DNA from: Apostichopus japonicus
Lineage: Eukaryota > Echinodermata > Holothuroidea > Aspidochirotida > Stichopodidae
Length of the DNA stretch: 64,000 nucleotides
Assembly: GCF_037975245.1 (NCBI RefSeq)
Contig: NC_092576.1
Span: 44,609,611 to 44,673,610, forward strand
Reading direction: 5' to 3'
Shown: in pieces, positions 11,600 through 24,099 of the stretch
Layout of the letters: each line of letters begins with the position of its first letter
Numbering within the stretch: the stretch's first letter is position 1
The notes under the pieces: model-generated
The model's database searches: none
What the model saw: the letters and a program-made list of their open reading frames with translations, nothing else
What the model was told of the DNA's origin: nothing
Position numbers and translations under genes: made by a program

Positions 11600-12703
11600 G
11601 GTTCTAGGACAAAATCCCCCCGCCAAAATCCCCCCGGACAAAATACCCTCAAACCAAAATCCCCCCGGACAAGATCCCCCAGACAATATCCCCCTGACCT
11701 ATAAAAAGCCTGCCTGCAACAACCAGGGATGGCCCAGGTGTGACAGTCAAGGCATGGGACATTGTACTCGTTAGGGTACCGGTCAGGGGATTGGTCAGGG
11801 GACTGGTCAGGGTACCAGTGAGGGTACTGGCGAGCGTTACTGTGAGGGCTCCTGTTAGGGTACCTGTAAGGGTACCGGTCAAGATACTGGTCATGTGACT
11901 GGTCAGGTTACCTGTCATCATACTGGTCACTGTTCCGGTCAGGGTTCCACTCAGTGTACTGGTTAGGATACTGGTCAGGATACCAGTCAGGATACTGTCT
12001 GGGTACCGGTCAGGGGACTGGTCGGGAGATCATTGAGGGTAATTGCGAGGCTACCTGTTAGTGTGGCCATGGGATATAGCTCCATGGTGTGACATTCAAG
12101 GTACTGGTCAAAGTACTGGTCATTGAACCAGTACTAGTAAGGGTACGTGTCAGAGTATGTGTCAGAGTTCCTTTCAGCATACCAGTTGGGATACCGGTCG
12201 GGGTACCGGTCGAGGTACCGGCCGGGGTACGGGCCAGGGTACTGGTCATGGAGCCATTGATAGTACCATTGGGGTAGCACTGAGAGTACCGGTGGGGGTA
12301 CCGGTGGGGGTAACTGTCAGGAAAACTGTCAGGCTCACTATTAGGGTACCGGTCGGGGTATGGTCGGGGTACTGGTCCGGGAACCACTGAGAGTAGCAGT
12401 GAGAGTACTACTGAGAGTACCACTGAGGGTACCGGATGACGGTACCAGATGACGGTACCGGATGACGATACCGGGGACCGAGGGGAACGGGGGACCGGGT
12501 TGACGCACTTTTGTAAAGAATCGATGGGATTTTTTATAACTTGGGAACATTTTGTCCTGGGGGGACTTTGGCTTGGGGGGATTTTGTCCTGGGGGATTTT
12601 GTCCATGGGGATTTTGTCTAGGGGGATTTGGCTCTGGGGGTTTTGTCCTAGGGGGATTTTTTCCTTGGGGGGATTTTGTCCGGGGGGATTTTGTCCTGTC
12701 ACC
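11600..12703. mobile_element. Foldback-like element with minisatellite arms (copy 1)
   Basis: Flanked by a 9 bp duplication CTATTTAGG (11591-11599, 12704-12712). Both ends read inward as GGT...AGGACAAAATCCCCC. The left arm is a short array of GGACAAAATCCCCC units, and the right arm is a longer inverted array of the same 15-16 base unit (12553-12700). Between them lies a long array of degenerate 6 and 12 base units based on GGTACCGGTCAGGGTACTGG, rich in GGTACC palindromes. Arrays of short repeats as terminal inverted arms with a 9 bp duplication fit a foldback or Mutator-like non-autonomous element. Open frames here (Pro/Gly-rich or TGTLTG-type) are artefacts of the repeats. Confidence 0.75.
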
Positions 12704-13126
12704 CTATTTAGGTATTAGTATTGGACCAAAAACAGTATTAATGTCGGCACGAACCAAACGTTACAGAAAGCTCAAATGTTGTTTGTCCATCTCTATCATC
12801 CCTGGTGGAACCATGGAAATATTTGAAAGATGTCAACACTGCGGCAAGTCCCCCAGACATTTTGATATGTTACCATTATAGTTAACAAGTTGGGTAAAGC
12901 CTGTTCAGGGAATGATGATAAGCAGCCCCTCCACTTTTATGTTTTTGAAAAAATACTATACACTCAAAGCCAGATTTTTAAAGCAAAAATAATTTGGCTC
13001 AGGAACTAATCAGGGGCGGATCCAGGGGGGGGGCCCGGGGGGCCCGGGCCCCCCCTTTTTGAAAATCCTGATTTTTTTTTTTTTTTTTTTTTTACCGCGC
13101 TCGAGGGAAAGTGCCCCATGCGTGAT

Positions 13127-14457
13127 CAGTGGCGTAGCTACGGGGGGCCTGAAATTGCAGACATGAGATCCATATTTTCAGGCTAGGTACATGCTGCTTA
13201 GAATACTCGGGAAGTGCCGTTTCCGGCCATCTGGGGGGTTTGTAAAGCCAAAAATTTTCTTGTACGCTCCGCGCCAACCAATGATGGCGCTCCGCTTAGA
13301 TATTCTTACGTTCAGGCGCGGCTGGATCAGTCAGACCCCCCCCCCTGTCACAAATCCTGCATCCGCCACTGATATGTCATTGAATATTCCACAAAACAAC
13401 TTTTTATGTCCACGAAACTGTCGAAACATGATTTTCACTACTGGTAGAGATATAAAATATTGGGAATTCTGAATTTCCTGCAAGCATGCGGCTGTGCCTG
13501 TTCAATACTCACTACTGTATCGCCTTAAAAAATGATGAGTGGAAATAGTTTCTCCAGGACCGTATCGTATCGTGGGTATCGAGTGCGTCTGATGTACGAA
13601 CGTACGTAGTACGTACGTACGTCTATGATGATATGCACTGTACTGTACTGATAAAAACATAGGTGAATTTCACTCCATGGGAGTGATCACTGAGCACATT
13701 CCGGTATAAGAGTGAATTTCCACTCCATTTGAGTAAATCTTAACTCCTAATAGAGTTATATTCACTCATATTAGGAGTGAGGGTTAACTCCAATAGAGTT
13801 AAATTTTACTCTTAATTTGAAGTGCGCCGAGTGATCATTCCAATGGAATGAAATCCACTCATTTGTTTTTAGAGTGTTGCTAGATATATGAAAAAGAAAT
13901 TTACATACCAATACATGTTATCGGTCATCGATTGGCACAAAAAGCCAGATTCTGATGACAGCTGCCTCAAGAAACCCAATAAATGGCCTAATAAGCACCG
14001 AGCCATCAATGTGGACCATTACCGAAACATCGATGCGTGTTAGTCTTCCACCCCCTTCCTCTAATGCTATTTAAGTCCACATGTGGGCATATCCTGCAAA
14101 TCTACCGGTAGCCCACAGGGGTTTGAGTTGGGAGAAAGGCCTTGACAGCTTGAAACGACAAATGATGCCAACTTCCCTCAAGTTAAAAGTCTGGCTGAGT
14201 TGGCAAGGCCAGTCAGCATGAAAGAGAAAAAACTTTTTTTGCATTTCTGTCACCAAAGTTGCACATCTTTTTGGTTGCTATTTTGCCTCACAGGTGCCAT
14301 CTCCTGCGATCTGGGGGGTGCTGAAATCTCAAATTTTCTCTGTACGCTCCGCGCCAACCAAGGTGGCGCTCCGCTTAGATAGTAAACTCCGCCCCCCCCA
14401 CAAGAAAAAACAGCCCCCCATGGCCCCCCCACTCAAAAAATCCTAGCTACGCCACTG
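13127..14457. mobile_element. Nested hAT-like element inside the composite
   Basis: Ends CAGTGGCGTAGCTACGG and TAGCTACGCCACTG. Flanks are TGCGTGAT (13119-13126) and TGCGTGAA (14458-14465), 7 of 8 matching. It holds two same-direction copies of the core (13262-13300 and 14342-14380), each preceded by a TCTGGGGGG word, so it is itself a doubled structure. Confidence 0.7.
13648..13876. mobile_element. Small palindromic MITE
   Basis: The left end reads AAAAACATAGGTGAATTTCA and the complement of the right end reads AAAAACAAATGAGTGGATTT. The match continues through TCCAT..GATCACT for about 40 bases on each side. The interior repeats GAGTGAATTTCCACTCC-like words. No coding capacity. No clear target duplication was found. 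Confidence 0.6.
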
Positions 14458-17400
14458 TGCGTGAAATTTTTTTTGTAAAATAAATTTGCAAAAAGAGTAC
14501 ACCATCATTCTGATAAAGTGAAGGTGAGAGGGGCACTCTGACTGCATCAATAGTCTCCATCTGGAAGGGGGCATCCAAGATGAAATGGCCTGGAGTAGCC
14601 TGGTAAAAAGTAATTTGCATCACCACCTACTCCCCAAAGACGTAAATCCCAGCTCATTGCTCGAAATTGCCAAATTAATATATGCCCGGCAAACCATGAA
14701 TACATGATTTATTGGAAATAAATTTTACTCCAAACTTTCACGAAAAGTAGCACCAGATTGCACCGAGGACCTCCATATTTTGTGAAATTTTCCCAAAGGG
14801 GAGGGGGGCACCCACTCCCCTTAGACCCCTCCCCCAGGACGACGATTAGGCATTTCCCATCTGGGCCCCCCCTTCGGCGAAATCCTGGATCCGCCACTGC
14901 TAATGGTATACAGGCAGTTTTAAACTAAAATCGACAGTGAATATTACATGAATTGCATCAGAACATAATTTAAGTAATGTATAAATGCACGCGCAGTTGC
15001 AACTGTTCACTGTACAGTATGTTTAATTTGTTTTCACTCCTCAGAGGAATACTGCTACAAACAGTCAAACAACAAACAATTCTCAAATGATCAGGAATAC
15101 AACAGAAAGTGTCCCTTTGTGTACACTACTGTACAGTATACTGTGTTGCTGACTCAAAACATAAACAGAGATAGAGGCAGTGAATGTGATTGCTTAAAAT
15201 TCATCAAAAATTGTTGACGATTTGTTTTTTTAAACTTCTACCCAGAAATCTTGCGTATTACCAAACACATACAGTAGTGGAGATTAGCATGATATTAAAA
15301 GACGAGACACAATAAAAATTGTACAACCATATTAAGGCAGTTGATTGCATTTTTAATCCCAGTTTATATTTTCCACAAGATTTATTTCACATAAACCAGA
15401 ATACTTGCACTATTTCATGACCTCAATTTACTGACCTCTCTCATACATGAGAAACATTTTGGGAACTAACTTATACCTCAAGTATTTATCTTACCAGTAT
15501 AGGCTGTATCTAATACCGTAACCAATGTTAATTACCACAATATCATGGAGTTTGGAGGGACAACATTATACACAATACCCCTGGATTGTACAATTTCATA
15601 CCTATAGTTACAAATGTTGTGGTTTTACAGTATGTTTCATTGAGCTGCACTAGAAGGTTTCCATGACATTGGTGCTAGTTGCATGTGCCTTTGCTGTATT
15701 CACTCCCCTCAATTTTGAGGGAAAATAATATAAGTTTGTTTAAAGAGTAAACTGTTTCTTGGTGTAATGAAAGACCACAAGCTTTCAGTAATTAAGTTAG
15801 GCCTAATATTGTAAAATTTTCCCATAGCATAACCCTTGAACCCCACTTGTAGAATTGTGAAACTGTGGTTCAGAAACTATGCAGTGTGCCACTGGAGATT
15901 TTGAGGGATAACAAGTTTGAAAGACTTTTATAATAGTAATATGCTTAACAAATGCCCTTAGTCCTGCACAAGTATCTGTGTGGTAGTTGTTGAAAATAAC
16001 TGTACTATGGCTTGCTGATCTTGCTTGGAATACAAAATTAAAACATCTTAATTAAAACATGAGAAATGCATTTCAGTTAAAGCAAGGTAAGGCAGCAATA
16101 TATCCAGTAACCTCAACACTTAAGCATCAGGACCACTTCAGTTATATAACAAGTTCCATGTTCTTGACAAGCAGCTGCAAATGTTCCCTAATACTTACAA
16201 AAACATGTGGTGCCACAATGTCACCAAACTAAAACATTTCAAGAAGTACATTGCAAAAGAATGAGTCCATTTATACAGTTAAATATGTAGAAGACTTCCC
16301 ATGAAGACTGGTCTGCATTCTCTTGGTTCTGTCTGCTTGAAGCTTATAATAATTTCCTCTTTCTTTTATATGGTGTAACAGTGTAACATATCCTGGAACT
16401 AGTTAGTTTTCTGTTACTGCTCTGCATTTATGTGACGCAAATACTATATTACTGTACCAACCCAACAACTATTCCCAGCAACCTCCTACCTTCATTGAAA
16501 GATGTGCTGTGTCCCAGAGGATATATACGAGACGTGTGAATCTACTTCGCGATTTACAGCACATATTATTGCTTTGCTTGGCATCGGCTTCTATGCAAGC
16601 TTTTAATCGATAAGCCCAACAAAGAGCTACACCACTATGTACAGCATGATGAAAAGCTTGGTTGAAGATTGTATTCACCCCACTGTAAAATGTGTGATAA
16701 TCTTGCCTGGCATTTCTAATTAGAGCATATCCTTTGCTGTATCAGCCTGTAGATCTATCCATCTGTTGGTACAAAAAGAAAAGCTTTCTCTTAAAGATAT
16801 GCTGATTTGGTCCCAATTATAGAGCGCAATATAGTTGGAACGTTTTGCGATTACCGAATAGACCTCGCACTCTACAAACGAAGAACACAATGGACTGCTT
16901 TACAAAACTTAATCTCCTGTAAATCAGCCAATATTTTAATCATCTCACAACCTTTCATATATACTATTTTCACTGTCAATTTCATTCGTTTATCCATCCC
17001 ATTTTGGGCCCATTAATTCTTGATTCATCTTGCCTTGCATACAACATTGAACATTTTATTTATGCAGCCATGAATTAAATTGGAGCTGAAGCAGCCCCCT
17101 ACCATAGCAAGTGCTTTTAAAAGTTGCAAGTTATTTAAGCTTTACCAATTGTAAAAATTTCAAAATTTAAATATACATGTAAATTTTATGTGGACCTAAC
17201 CTGACAATTTGATGTTGTCCTGCATTGACCTTTAAGAGTGAAAAACAAGTGAGTGGATATGGCTCTAGTGTAGTTAAATACTATGGAGACAGAGGAAAAG
17301 ATACAACCACATTGACCAGATCATACACAAGTTTTCATCCCTTCTGATTGTTTCTTTCTTCATTCCATAACTTTGGAATTACCTCAGATGTTACTCGTAT

Positions 17401-18561
17401 TTGAGATAATAGAGTCCTATGATATCAAGTTTATGCGATGTCAAACCTACATAATATTAACTTACTTTTTGGTTAATTCAGAAAATATCTTCCATTTTGC
17501 TGTCAATGATGAAGTAGGTCACCACGTCAGTCTGTCCCAGACGACATCTGTGCTCTAGCTATGATTGCTACCGTTCCAGCATTGACTTTTCACTGCATGG
17601 CAGCTACATCGTACAGTGTTATTCCCTTGGATAGTGGGCTGTTGTCATTCATCTTGAGAATGTTGATCATCAAATTTGTCTGAGAAAACATTAACAGTGC
17701 CAATCAAATAAATATCAAATGGCCAGAGTGTAGATGTGCATTATTTCAACTTTTATTGTACACTTCTCTCCAGTATATTTTGAGCCAATACAGAACTCAG
17801 ATCTTTAACACTGAATATTGCACATTTAGTCAACTTGGTATTACTTATGGATCTAAATAGACTTAACAAAATGACTTATATGCAAGAGAGGGGGTAGAAG
17901 GCTTTATCAAATTTTTGTGTTGTATAGACTTTTGGAGGATGTTAACTTTTAATTAGGTGCACTCTGCTTTTGTAACACTTACATTATGGAACTGTACTGA
18001 CTCAATAACCTTTTAGACGCATGGCATTGTTATTTTGTACAAATTTTGGCCAGTTATAAATAAGACACAAAAGAAACACAATGCATCATTTGAGAGACTT
18101 AGATTAAAGGTATTCTGCATTGGCGCAAATTTGATGCTGGATTTTCAAGTATTATATCCTTTAACTGTTTTTATTTATACCCTCACCGGGATATTCAGAC
18201 ATCTTACAGTACAGTGGTGTTTAGACTGTCTGAGAATATTTTGGAGAGTAAAGACTTCCAAGAACTTTTTGAAAAGTTCTAGCAATTATAGCATGTCTTA
18301 TTCAATACAGGCTACTAAGTTACATTTGCACGGTGCCTTCAGTCTCTAATAATCTAGACATAGCTACTGTGCAGTACGGTATCTGGTCATGATATAGGGC
18401 AATGTACAGTAATATTATTGTCCAGCAAAATCTAAGGCCATATATGATGCATACATGCACAGTAGGCTAAGAAGTTAAGCTGACCTACTTGAAATCTAAT
18501 TTCTCTGGCAGTTGGTATTAATTTGTAGCACAAACTACAGACCAGTTTACCATTGACCAAA

Positions 18562-21500
18562 TGCTGCTGGAAGACTGCACCAATCAATCTGAATGTTTTT
18601 TACTCCGTCTATTTCTTCTACTTTCCATCCCATTTCAGCCGGAGAGGGTATCTCTGGGATCTGTTCTAAGCATCGACGAAATATATGTGTCTGATAATTT
18701 GCACGCATGATATGCTTAATGAGGGAGTCTTTATTTGGAGGAAGTGACTCTTCAGCACAAGTACCAAGGCGGAACATCCTATATCGGACGGCATTCACAT
18801 CTGTTGCTTTCTGTTGGCCATACATATGGTACACAAATTTGTCCAAATTTGAAATAAGCTGATCTGAATCACAACCAGTAAATGGATGGAACCCAACAAG
18901 TGCAGATGCAACATCCATGCCAAGTTGACTTGATGTCAAGAGTGCGAACTTTGTCACCACGGCCAGTGTGTAAGAATAATGGTGCAGTAAAGTTTTGTGA
19001 ACAACCTAAGCTGATAATGAGCAGTGTCAGTGTCCATAATTTTTATGATAACTGCTGGTTGATCTGTTGGGAATTGCACTGATTGCAATTTTTTCTGGGC
19101 ATAGTTTGCGTGTAGAAGTAGTCTGGTATCAGCTTCTTCGTGACTGCAATGAAGCTCTGGTATGAGATCTGCTTTCACCACTCCACAGTCAGCCTTAAGG
19201 GCATGACAGTCTTTTCCATGTGCACTAAATATTGTAACACCTTTGTAAGCCTCTACTAGACACCTTTGCCATGCATGAAACAAGTATTCAACAAAAGTTA
19301 CCTTGTTCTCACTTACACTTAAAAACTTTTTTTCCACTGGGTTGGTCGCTTCTGGTTTGTATTATTAGATTGAATTTTGATGACTTGGATTCCAGTGGTA
19401 GCACAGTGATCTCGTTCAGCATTCTTTATGCTTATTTCTGGGTATGTATCAGTTACAAAATGAAGCTCTGTTGAACCTGACCTTTCAGCCTGCCTGACTA
19501 ACTTCTGCAAAAGAGACTTGGCTAAAATATAGAAGGTTGCAGATGCAGAAGCTGAATGTAACATCTGGAGCATGGCCATCCCATCAATAATCCAAATACT
19601 TCCTGCTGGTATGTCCTTAACAATCGCTCTTTTTTCTGCAGCAGACTCTACGCAATGCATGAGTGTTGCCTTATTAGTTTTTACCAAGGCTCTTTGTTCT
19701 GTGGCAAATGTTAGTGGCAATGGACCAAGACAGTAAGTCATTAGGTTCTGGATGTCAATGTTCCGTACTTTTGCAATGAAAACTAACCTTGCAAGAAGCT
19801 TTCTGGCAGCCTTCAAAGTCACTGTTTTTCCTTTAACTTTTGTTATTGTCTTTTTTTTTGGCAGCTTGAAATGTTGCAAGATTGCAACGCTTGATTGGGT
19901 CATAAAAGCGTGTGCTTTCTTTTTGAAGGTTGCTTCTACACAATGCTGTAAACTTAGTGACACCAATTTCTTCTGCTTGCATCAAATCATGCTTCACCTT
20001 GTCAGACGCAACAACACCAGACGAAAGATGTAAAAGATTGTCTCCCTCCACATCAAATGGGTTAACCATATTGCGCACAATGCTCACAATTGATTCCACA
20101 TCCTTCTCGTCACGCTCAATTTTGCTCTGGTCAAGATCGTTTCTAATTCTTGCTTTTCCCTTCTTTGCTCTCATTGCCTTGCATTCATTTGTAATGGCTG
20201 AGCACTGATGTTGTGTAAGCAGCCAACGCAGTACAGCCCTATGGTTTTTGTAAACCCGACCAGTCCTCCTTTTGTCTTAGCATCTCTGTTGACAGTTTGC
20301 TCAATGCATATATCACACTCTACCTGAGCAAATCCATGTCCTTCTTGTCGCTGATCTGCAAATTCTCCACTAGACAAAGCATCGTATGTCAGAGGATGTG
20401 TGGTCTGCAAATCACACATTTCAAAATAATATGCTGATAAGTACCTTGAATAGTTTGGTCTTTCATATGCAAACATCTACGGAAGGATCCTCCGGATGAT
20501 GGACAGATGAAGCTGCCAATTGCTTGTTCTAGTCGCTCTGGTGAGAAGCAAAACATTTTCAACTGTATTCACATATGAAGACCAAAATGCAAATGTTTGG
20601 CTCTCCTTGTTCATCTTTGCAAGAAAATCTTGGAAGGATGACACTACACTCTGGAAATCATTGCTACTCACAATACTTAACACTTCCTTCTTGTGAAAAC
20701 CTGATTTCAACTTAGTTAAAATGTCATTTATAGTAACTCTTACCTGCTCAGGTACGCATTCAATATAAGCCTCCCACTGAAAATTGCGTAAGGCATCATG
20801 CATCAGCTTATGGGTACGCATGCTGCGGTTGTAGTGATGCCCATTCATCACTCCGTTGATGGAACCCAAAGCAATCACACCAGATTCGATCATTATGTCT
20901 GAAAGACCCTCATCTTTATATCGCTTTCCAATGCAAGCCAAATGTGTCATCTTAGTGTGGAACAGCCCAAGACGAATGACAAGCCTTTGCTTTAATGTCT
21001 CATCCCGCCATCGAATTTGTTGTGCTTTGGCATAAATAGCCTGGTAAAAAACAAGGACCATTACATCTTGCCCCAAACTTTCTGCATACTTCAAGGATCG
21101 TGTGAGGGTGGTTTGAACAGTATCCATCTCTGTTGGACTGGCATTGAGTACTGGCAGATAAGCAATTACTGATCTCTGTGGAATTTTCGTTGAGAGGTAG
21201 GTGTTAAAGCCAAACCACCATGTGATGCCACTAAACTTTGACCTTACTTAGTTGTATGCCATGTCAAGGTTACGTCCATCAATCTCTGAACCTTCATAAC
21301 TGTTGTTACCCACATCTACATCTTTACCAATGCAAAAGGGACCTCCTTTTTCCCCACAACCCAAAAATTGGGTGATTTCTACTGGAGGAGGCTGTAATGT
21401 TCTGGCCCTTGTCCTTTTCATTGCTGGTGTAGAAGTAATGCGAGCTGATTGCCTTGGCATCTGAATCATAATGCCATTTGTGCTATGGGTGGTTCCCTTG

Positions 21501-23746
21501 CCAGAAAACTATTCCTCACCAAAGTCAATGTTATCCCACACTATTGTTGTGAAATGATAGGGCTGTATTTCTGGAGGAAGAGTATTTTCCCCAAGGTCAA
21601 TTTGTCTCATAGCAAGTGCAGTATTATACTCTAAAAGAGTTGAGTGTTCAATGCTGTGTCCAAGGCCATTTAGAATTCCCACCAGTTGTACTGAGCCAGT
21701 GAGATGGCGTTCTGCTGTTGCAAGGGCAAAATGTTTTGGCAATGGTTGCTTACCTTCCTTTGCTATGAAAAGAATATCTTGGGCGATAGACAGCAGTTTC
21801 TCTTCATTTTCGTTACTTACTGCTACATAATTGGCATCTTCTGGCTCATCAGATGCACCAGTTAACCAGGCAAGGAAGTTAAACAGACAATGAGGAACAA
21901 GTACTTTTGTTTTCCGAATTGTTAAATCTTCAGCTGCAGGAGGCCATGGAATGGATAAGGACTTCTTTTCAACTTCAAACTTTGTCATCAAAGCTGCATT
22001 GAATAAGACTCGCACATATCCTTCAGTACTGTGAGTATGCTCTTTTTACATACGTTGCTCTTCTTCGGTTGAGCTATCAGTTGATGTGTAGTAATCATCT
22101 GCCAAATCTTTAGCTAGCTCTTCCGCACACAATCGCTCACTCAACACAATAGTGCTCATATTGCGATGTGGAGGATTAACAAAAACTAGTTGGGGGAATG
22201 CTTTTTGAAGACGTTTCTTCAAGTTTCACGTCCTGAATGGAGCATCAACGTCTTCAACTTTCTTAATCGTACGAATAAATATGCGACTGAGTCTTGCAGG
22301 AGTCAGGATTTCTTTTCCTTCTAGAAGTCGCTTACGGATTGTTTTGTCACTGAATTCCTCAAATGACGGCATGTATCGTTTCTGAGAATCGGTTAAACCA
22401 ATCTTACTTTTTTACTTATGAATCTTGTAAAGTCTCGAAAACATTCCCAATGATATTTCAGTTCACGGGCCACCAGATCCTCCCCTTTTATCTGTTGCAA
22501 GAGTTCGACATGTTTCTTTTGTCTAGCTGCTTCTAACAGTTTGCCACCATTAATAATCTCACACCTCATGAGTCTTACTACCAGTCTTTTCCCGGTGAAC
22601 ATATTACGTTCTGTTTTCACGGAATGACAGATGATGCACTCATTTGGAAACATGTGGCGTTCCCTCCACTCTCTTGGACCACTTGCATTGTCGGACCAGA
22701 GGGCGCGTTTCCTTGGCTGTTCCTTTTCATCTACATCATCATCATATTTTGTTCACAATATTTGTTGTAATAAAAAATAAAAATCTATAAGTCTTCTTCC
22801 TATTGAGGGCCCATTCCCAGAAGTCATTATGAACTAAGTAGTAAATGCATATCATCAGTGTATCCCATATTGCTCATGTTTGAATGATGACAAGAAAATT
22901 AAAAGAAAATTTAATTTTGATAATAAAATATGCTCTATGTAGGCTATATGCAATGTTTTTCATCAAACCTATAATTTGCTTTGTCAGCCACAAGTTGAGA
23001 CATTTGAAAGAAATATGCTGGTCAATGGTGTTGTTTACATCACAGTCAAACTGTTTACTAATAGGCCTAGAACTAATACTGTGTGTGAGGATATATTTAC
23101 CTGGATTGATTTCGAAAAGCCAGATTTGAATTAGAGTAAAATTTGCATAGGCCTAGTAGGTATTTTGACTTGAACCAGCAAGATATTTCTATCGCTATAT
23201 TATCTTTGCATAGTGGTAATATTGTGTACGTTAAAATTCGCCAAGTTTAGTCAAATTGGCTGAGCTCTACGCCGAACATACATTTTTCCAGACTGGGCTA
23301 TTTGCAAAAACAGTGGTAGGCTAGGCCTAGGGCATAACTTAAATTAAGGGGCTGGTTGGAACCAATTTTTGGATTAATATCTTACAGATTTTAAACAAAA
23401 ATACTAGTACATACCTGCAGCGCGTTTTTCAGCGAGTTTTGCCTGCCGGTTGACTTTACTTATGTCGCAAAACCGTTTGTAACAATCATAGTGGTATCCT
23501 ATATCTGGATGTAGTGAAACTTCCCCAACACATTCTGAATATGTTGTGTTAACTTTAGGCCAATCGCCGTCGCGGAATTTCTGGCTATTTCTGCCTCCTT
23601 GCAGTCAAATTTTGTCCACTCCAAGGCAAATTTCTTAAACCTATCTAATGAACTACTTGTCAGTTCAATAAATTTTGATTTAGAGCAATCTTTAACGTGC
23701 ATAAGACAGTTTTCTGAGAAACACCTCCACTACTGGAGGCGGCCAT
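18562..23746 (-). pseudogene. Broken gene of an invertebrate PIN/FEN1-like multidomain family
   Basis: Minus strand, two exons. Exon 1 (23746-23415) starts at an ATG giving MAASSSGGVSQ. The intron (23414-22731) has GTATGT..TAG ends, and joining keeps the frame (KRAA then DEKEQPRKR). Exon 2 holds family words in order: CIICHSVK and GEDLVARE..YHWEC (zinc-finger-like N-terminus), GKGTTHSTNGI, FYQAIYAKAQQIRW, EQTVNRDAKTKGG, IIDGMAML, SIKNAER, HEEADTRLLLHA, GFHPFTGCDS and HIMRANYQ. I know these from long uncharacterised multi-copy proteins of cnidarians, molluscs and echinoderms. The spaced acidic words suggest a PIN/FEN1-like nuclease fold, which is inference. Lesions: stops at 22226-22228, 22046-22048, 21509-21511, 21248-21250 and 20477-20479 (a Trp codon in relatives), frame changes at A-runs 22408-22413, 19851-19859 and 19327-19333, others near 23700, 23565, 20240 and 18980, and a shortened region after GCDS. 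The C-terminus is cut at the duplication edge. Surely dead here. Confidence 0.85.
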
Positions 23747-24099
23747 TTTGTTCTCCGGAACAATTGCTCTGTCAGTATTAACAAACGTTGCGATTGGTTG
23801 ATTCGCCAAATTTTCGCGTATGCCACAAGAATGTCGTTCGTACGCTATTTCTGATCAGTAGAAAATAGCCTCGTACAATAATGCAAAAGGTCCCGATTTC
23901 TGTTAGATATTTACCGATTTTTAAGCATAAATACCAGCATCGCAAGTGGGGACAACTGAATATCTATTCAGAATAATATTTTCATATTTATCATTCACAA
24001 ATTATTCACTCCCTCTTTGTGTTGCACGGAATGAAACGAAATCAAGGGATTTACCATAGCCTAGAAGATGCGTTTGTGTAGAGAGACCGGTAAGAGAGG
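23747..24099. other. Region upstream of the broken gene
   Basis: About 350 bases where the promoter of the minus-strand gene would lie. I see no TATA box or other clear signal. Confidence 0.3.

Larger units (their letters stand above)
13011..14899. mobile_element. Composite DNA-transposon insertion, copy 1 only
   Basis: Ends CAGGGGCGGATCCAGG and CCTGGATCCGCCACTG, flanked by CTAAT (13006-13010, 14900-14904). Copy 2 has the empty site GGAACTAATGGTATA (near 53577). It contains at least two further elements (13127-14457 and 13648-13876). The 5 bp duplication differs from the 8 bp of the other MITEs, so the outer element may belong to a different branch. Confidence 0.8.
842..18565 (+). repeat. 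Segmental duplication, copy 1
   Basis: Collinear with 40041-57264 in the same orientation. Alignment by eye shows about one substitution per 20-25 bases plus small indels. The left edge is where similarity starts before AAGGGTA (861 against 40061); the right edge is the shared word ATGCT (18561-18565 against 57260-57264). Copy-1-only blocks are a LINE fragment (5205-6006), a nested DNA-transposon block (13011-14899), and 3911-4788, which copy 2 has lost. No intact gene is visible in the copy. Stretches not listed separately below (for example 6100-9190, 14900-18500) are AT-rich non-coding DNA in which I see no exon with both splice sites and an open frame. Confidence 0.93.

Noticed and set aside
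12058-12702. 214-codon proline-rich frame, and TGTLTG/GGFCPGG-type frames at 11649-12881 and 52308-53292
   Set aside because: They lie wholly within the short tandem arrays of the foldback element. Similar frames appear on both strands and in several phases, as expected from the repeats.
13312-13373. 62-base mini-MITE with CAGGCGCGG and CCGCCACTG ends
   Set aside because: No target duplication (TTACGTT against ATATGTC flanks). More likely a stray element end within the composite.
18035-18349. 104-codon frame in copy 1 with a shortened match at 56827-57048
   Set aside because: The copy 2 frame is shortened by upstream changes, the translation has no recognisable motif, and there is no clear splice context.
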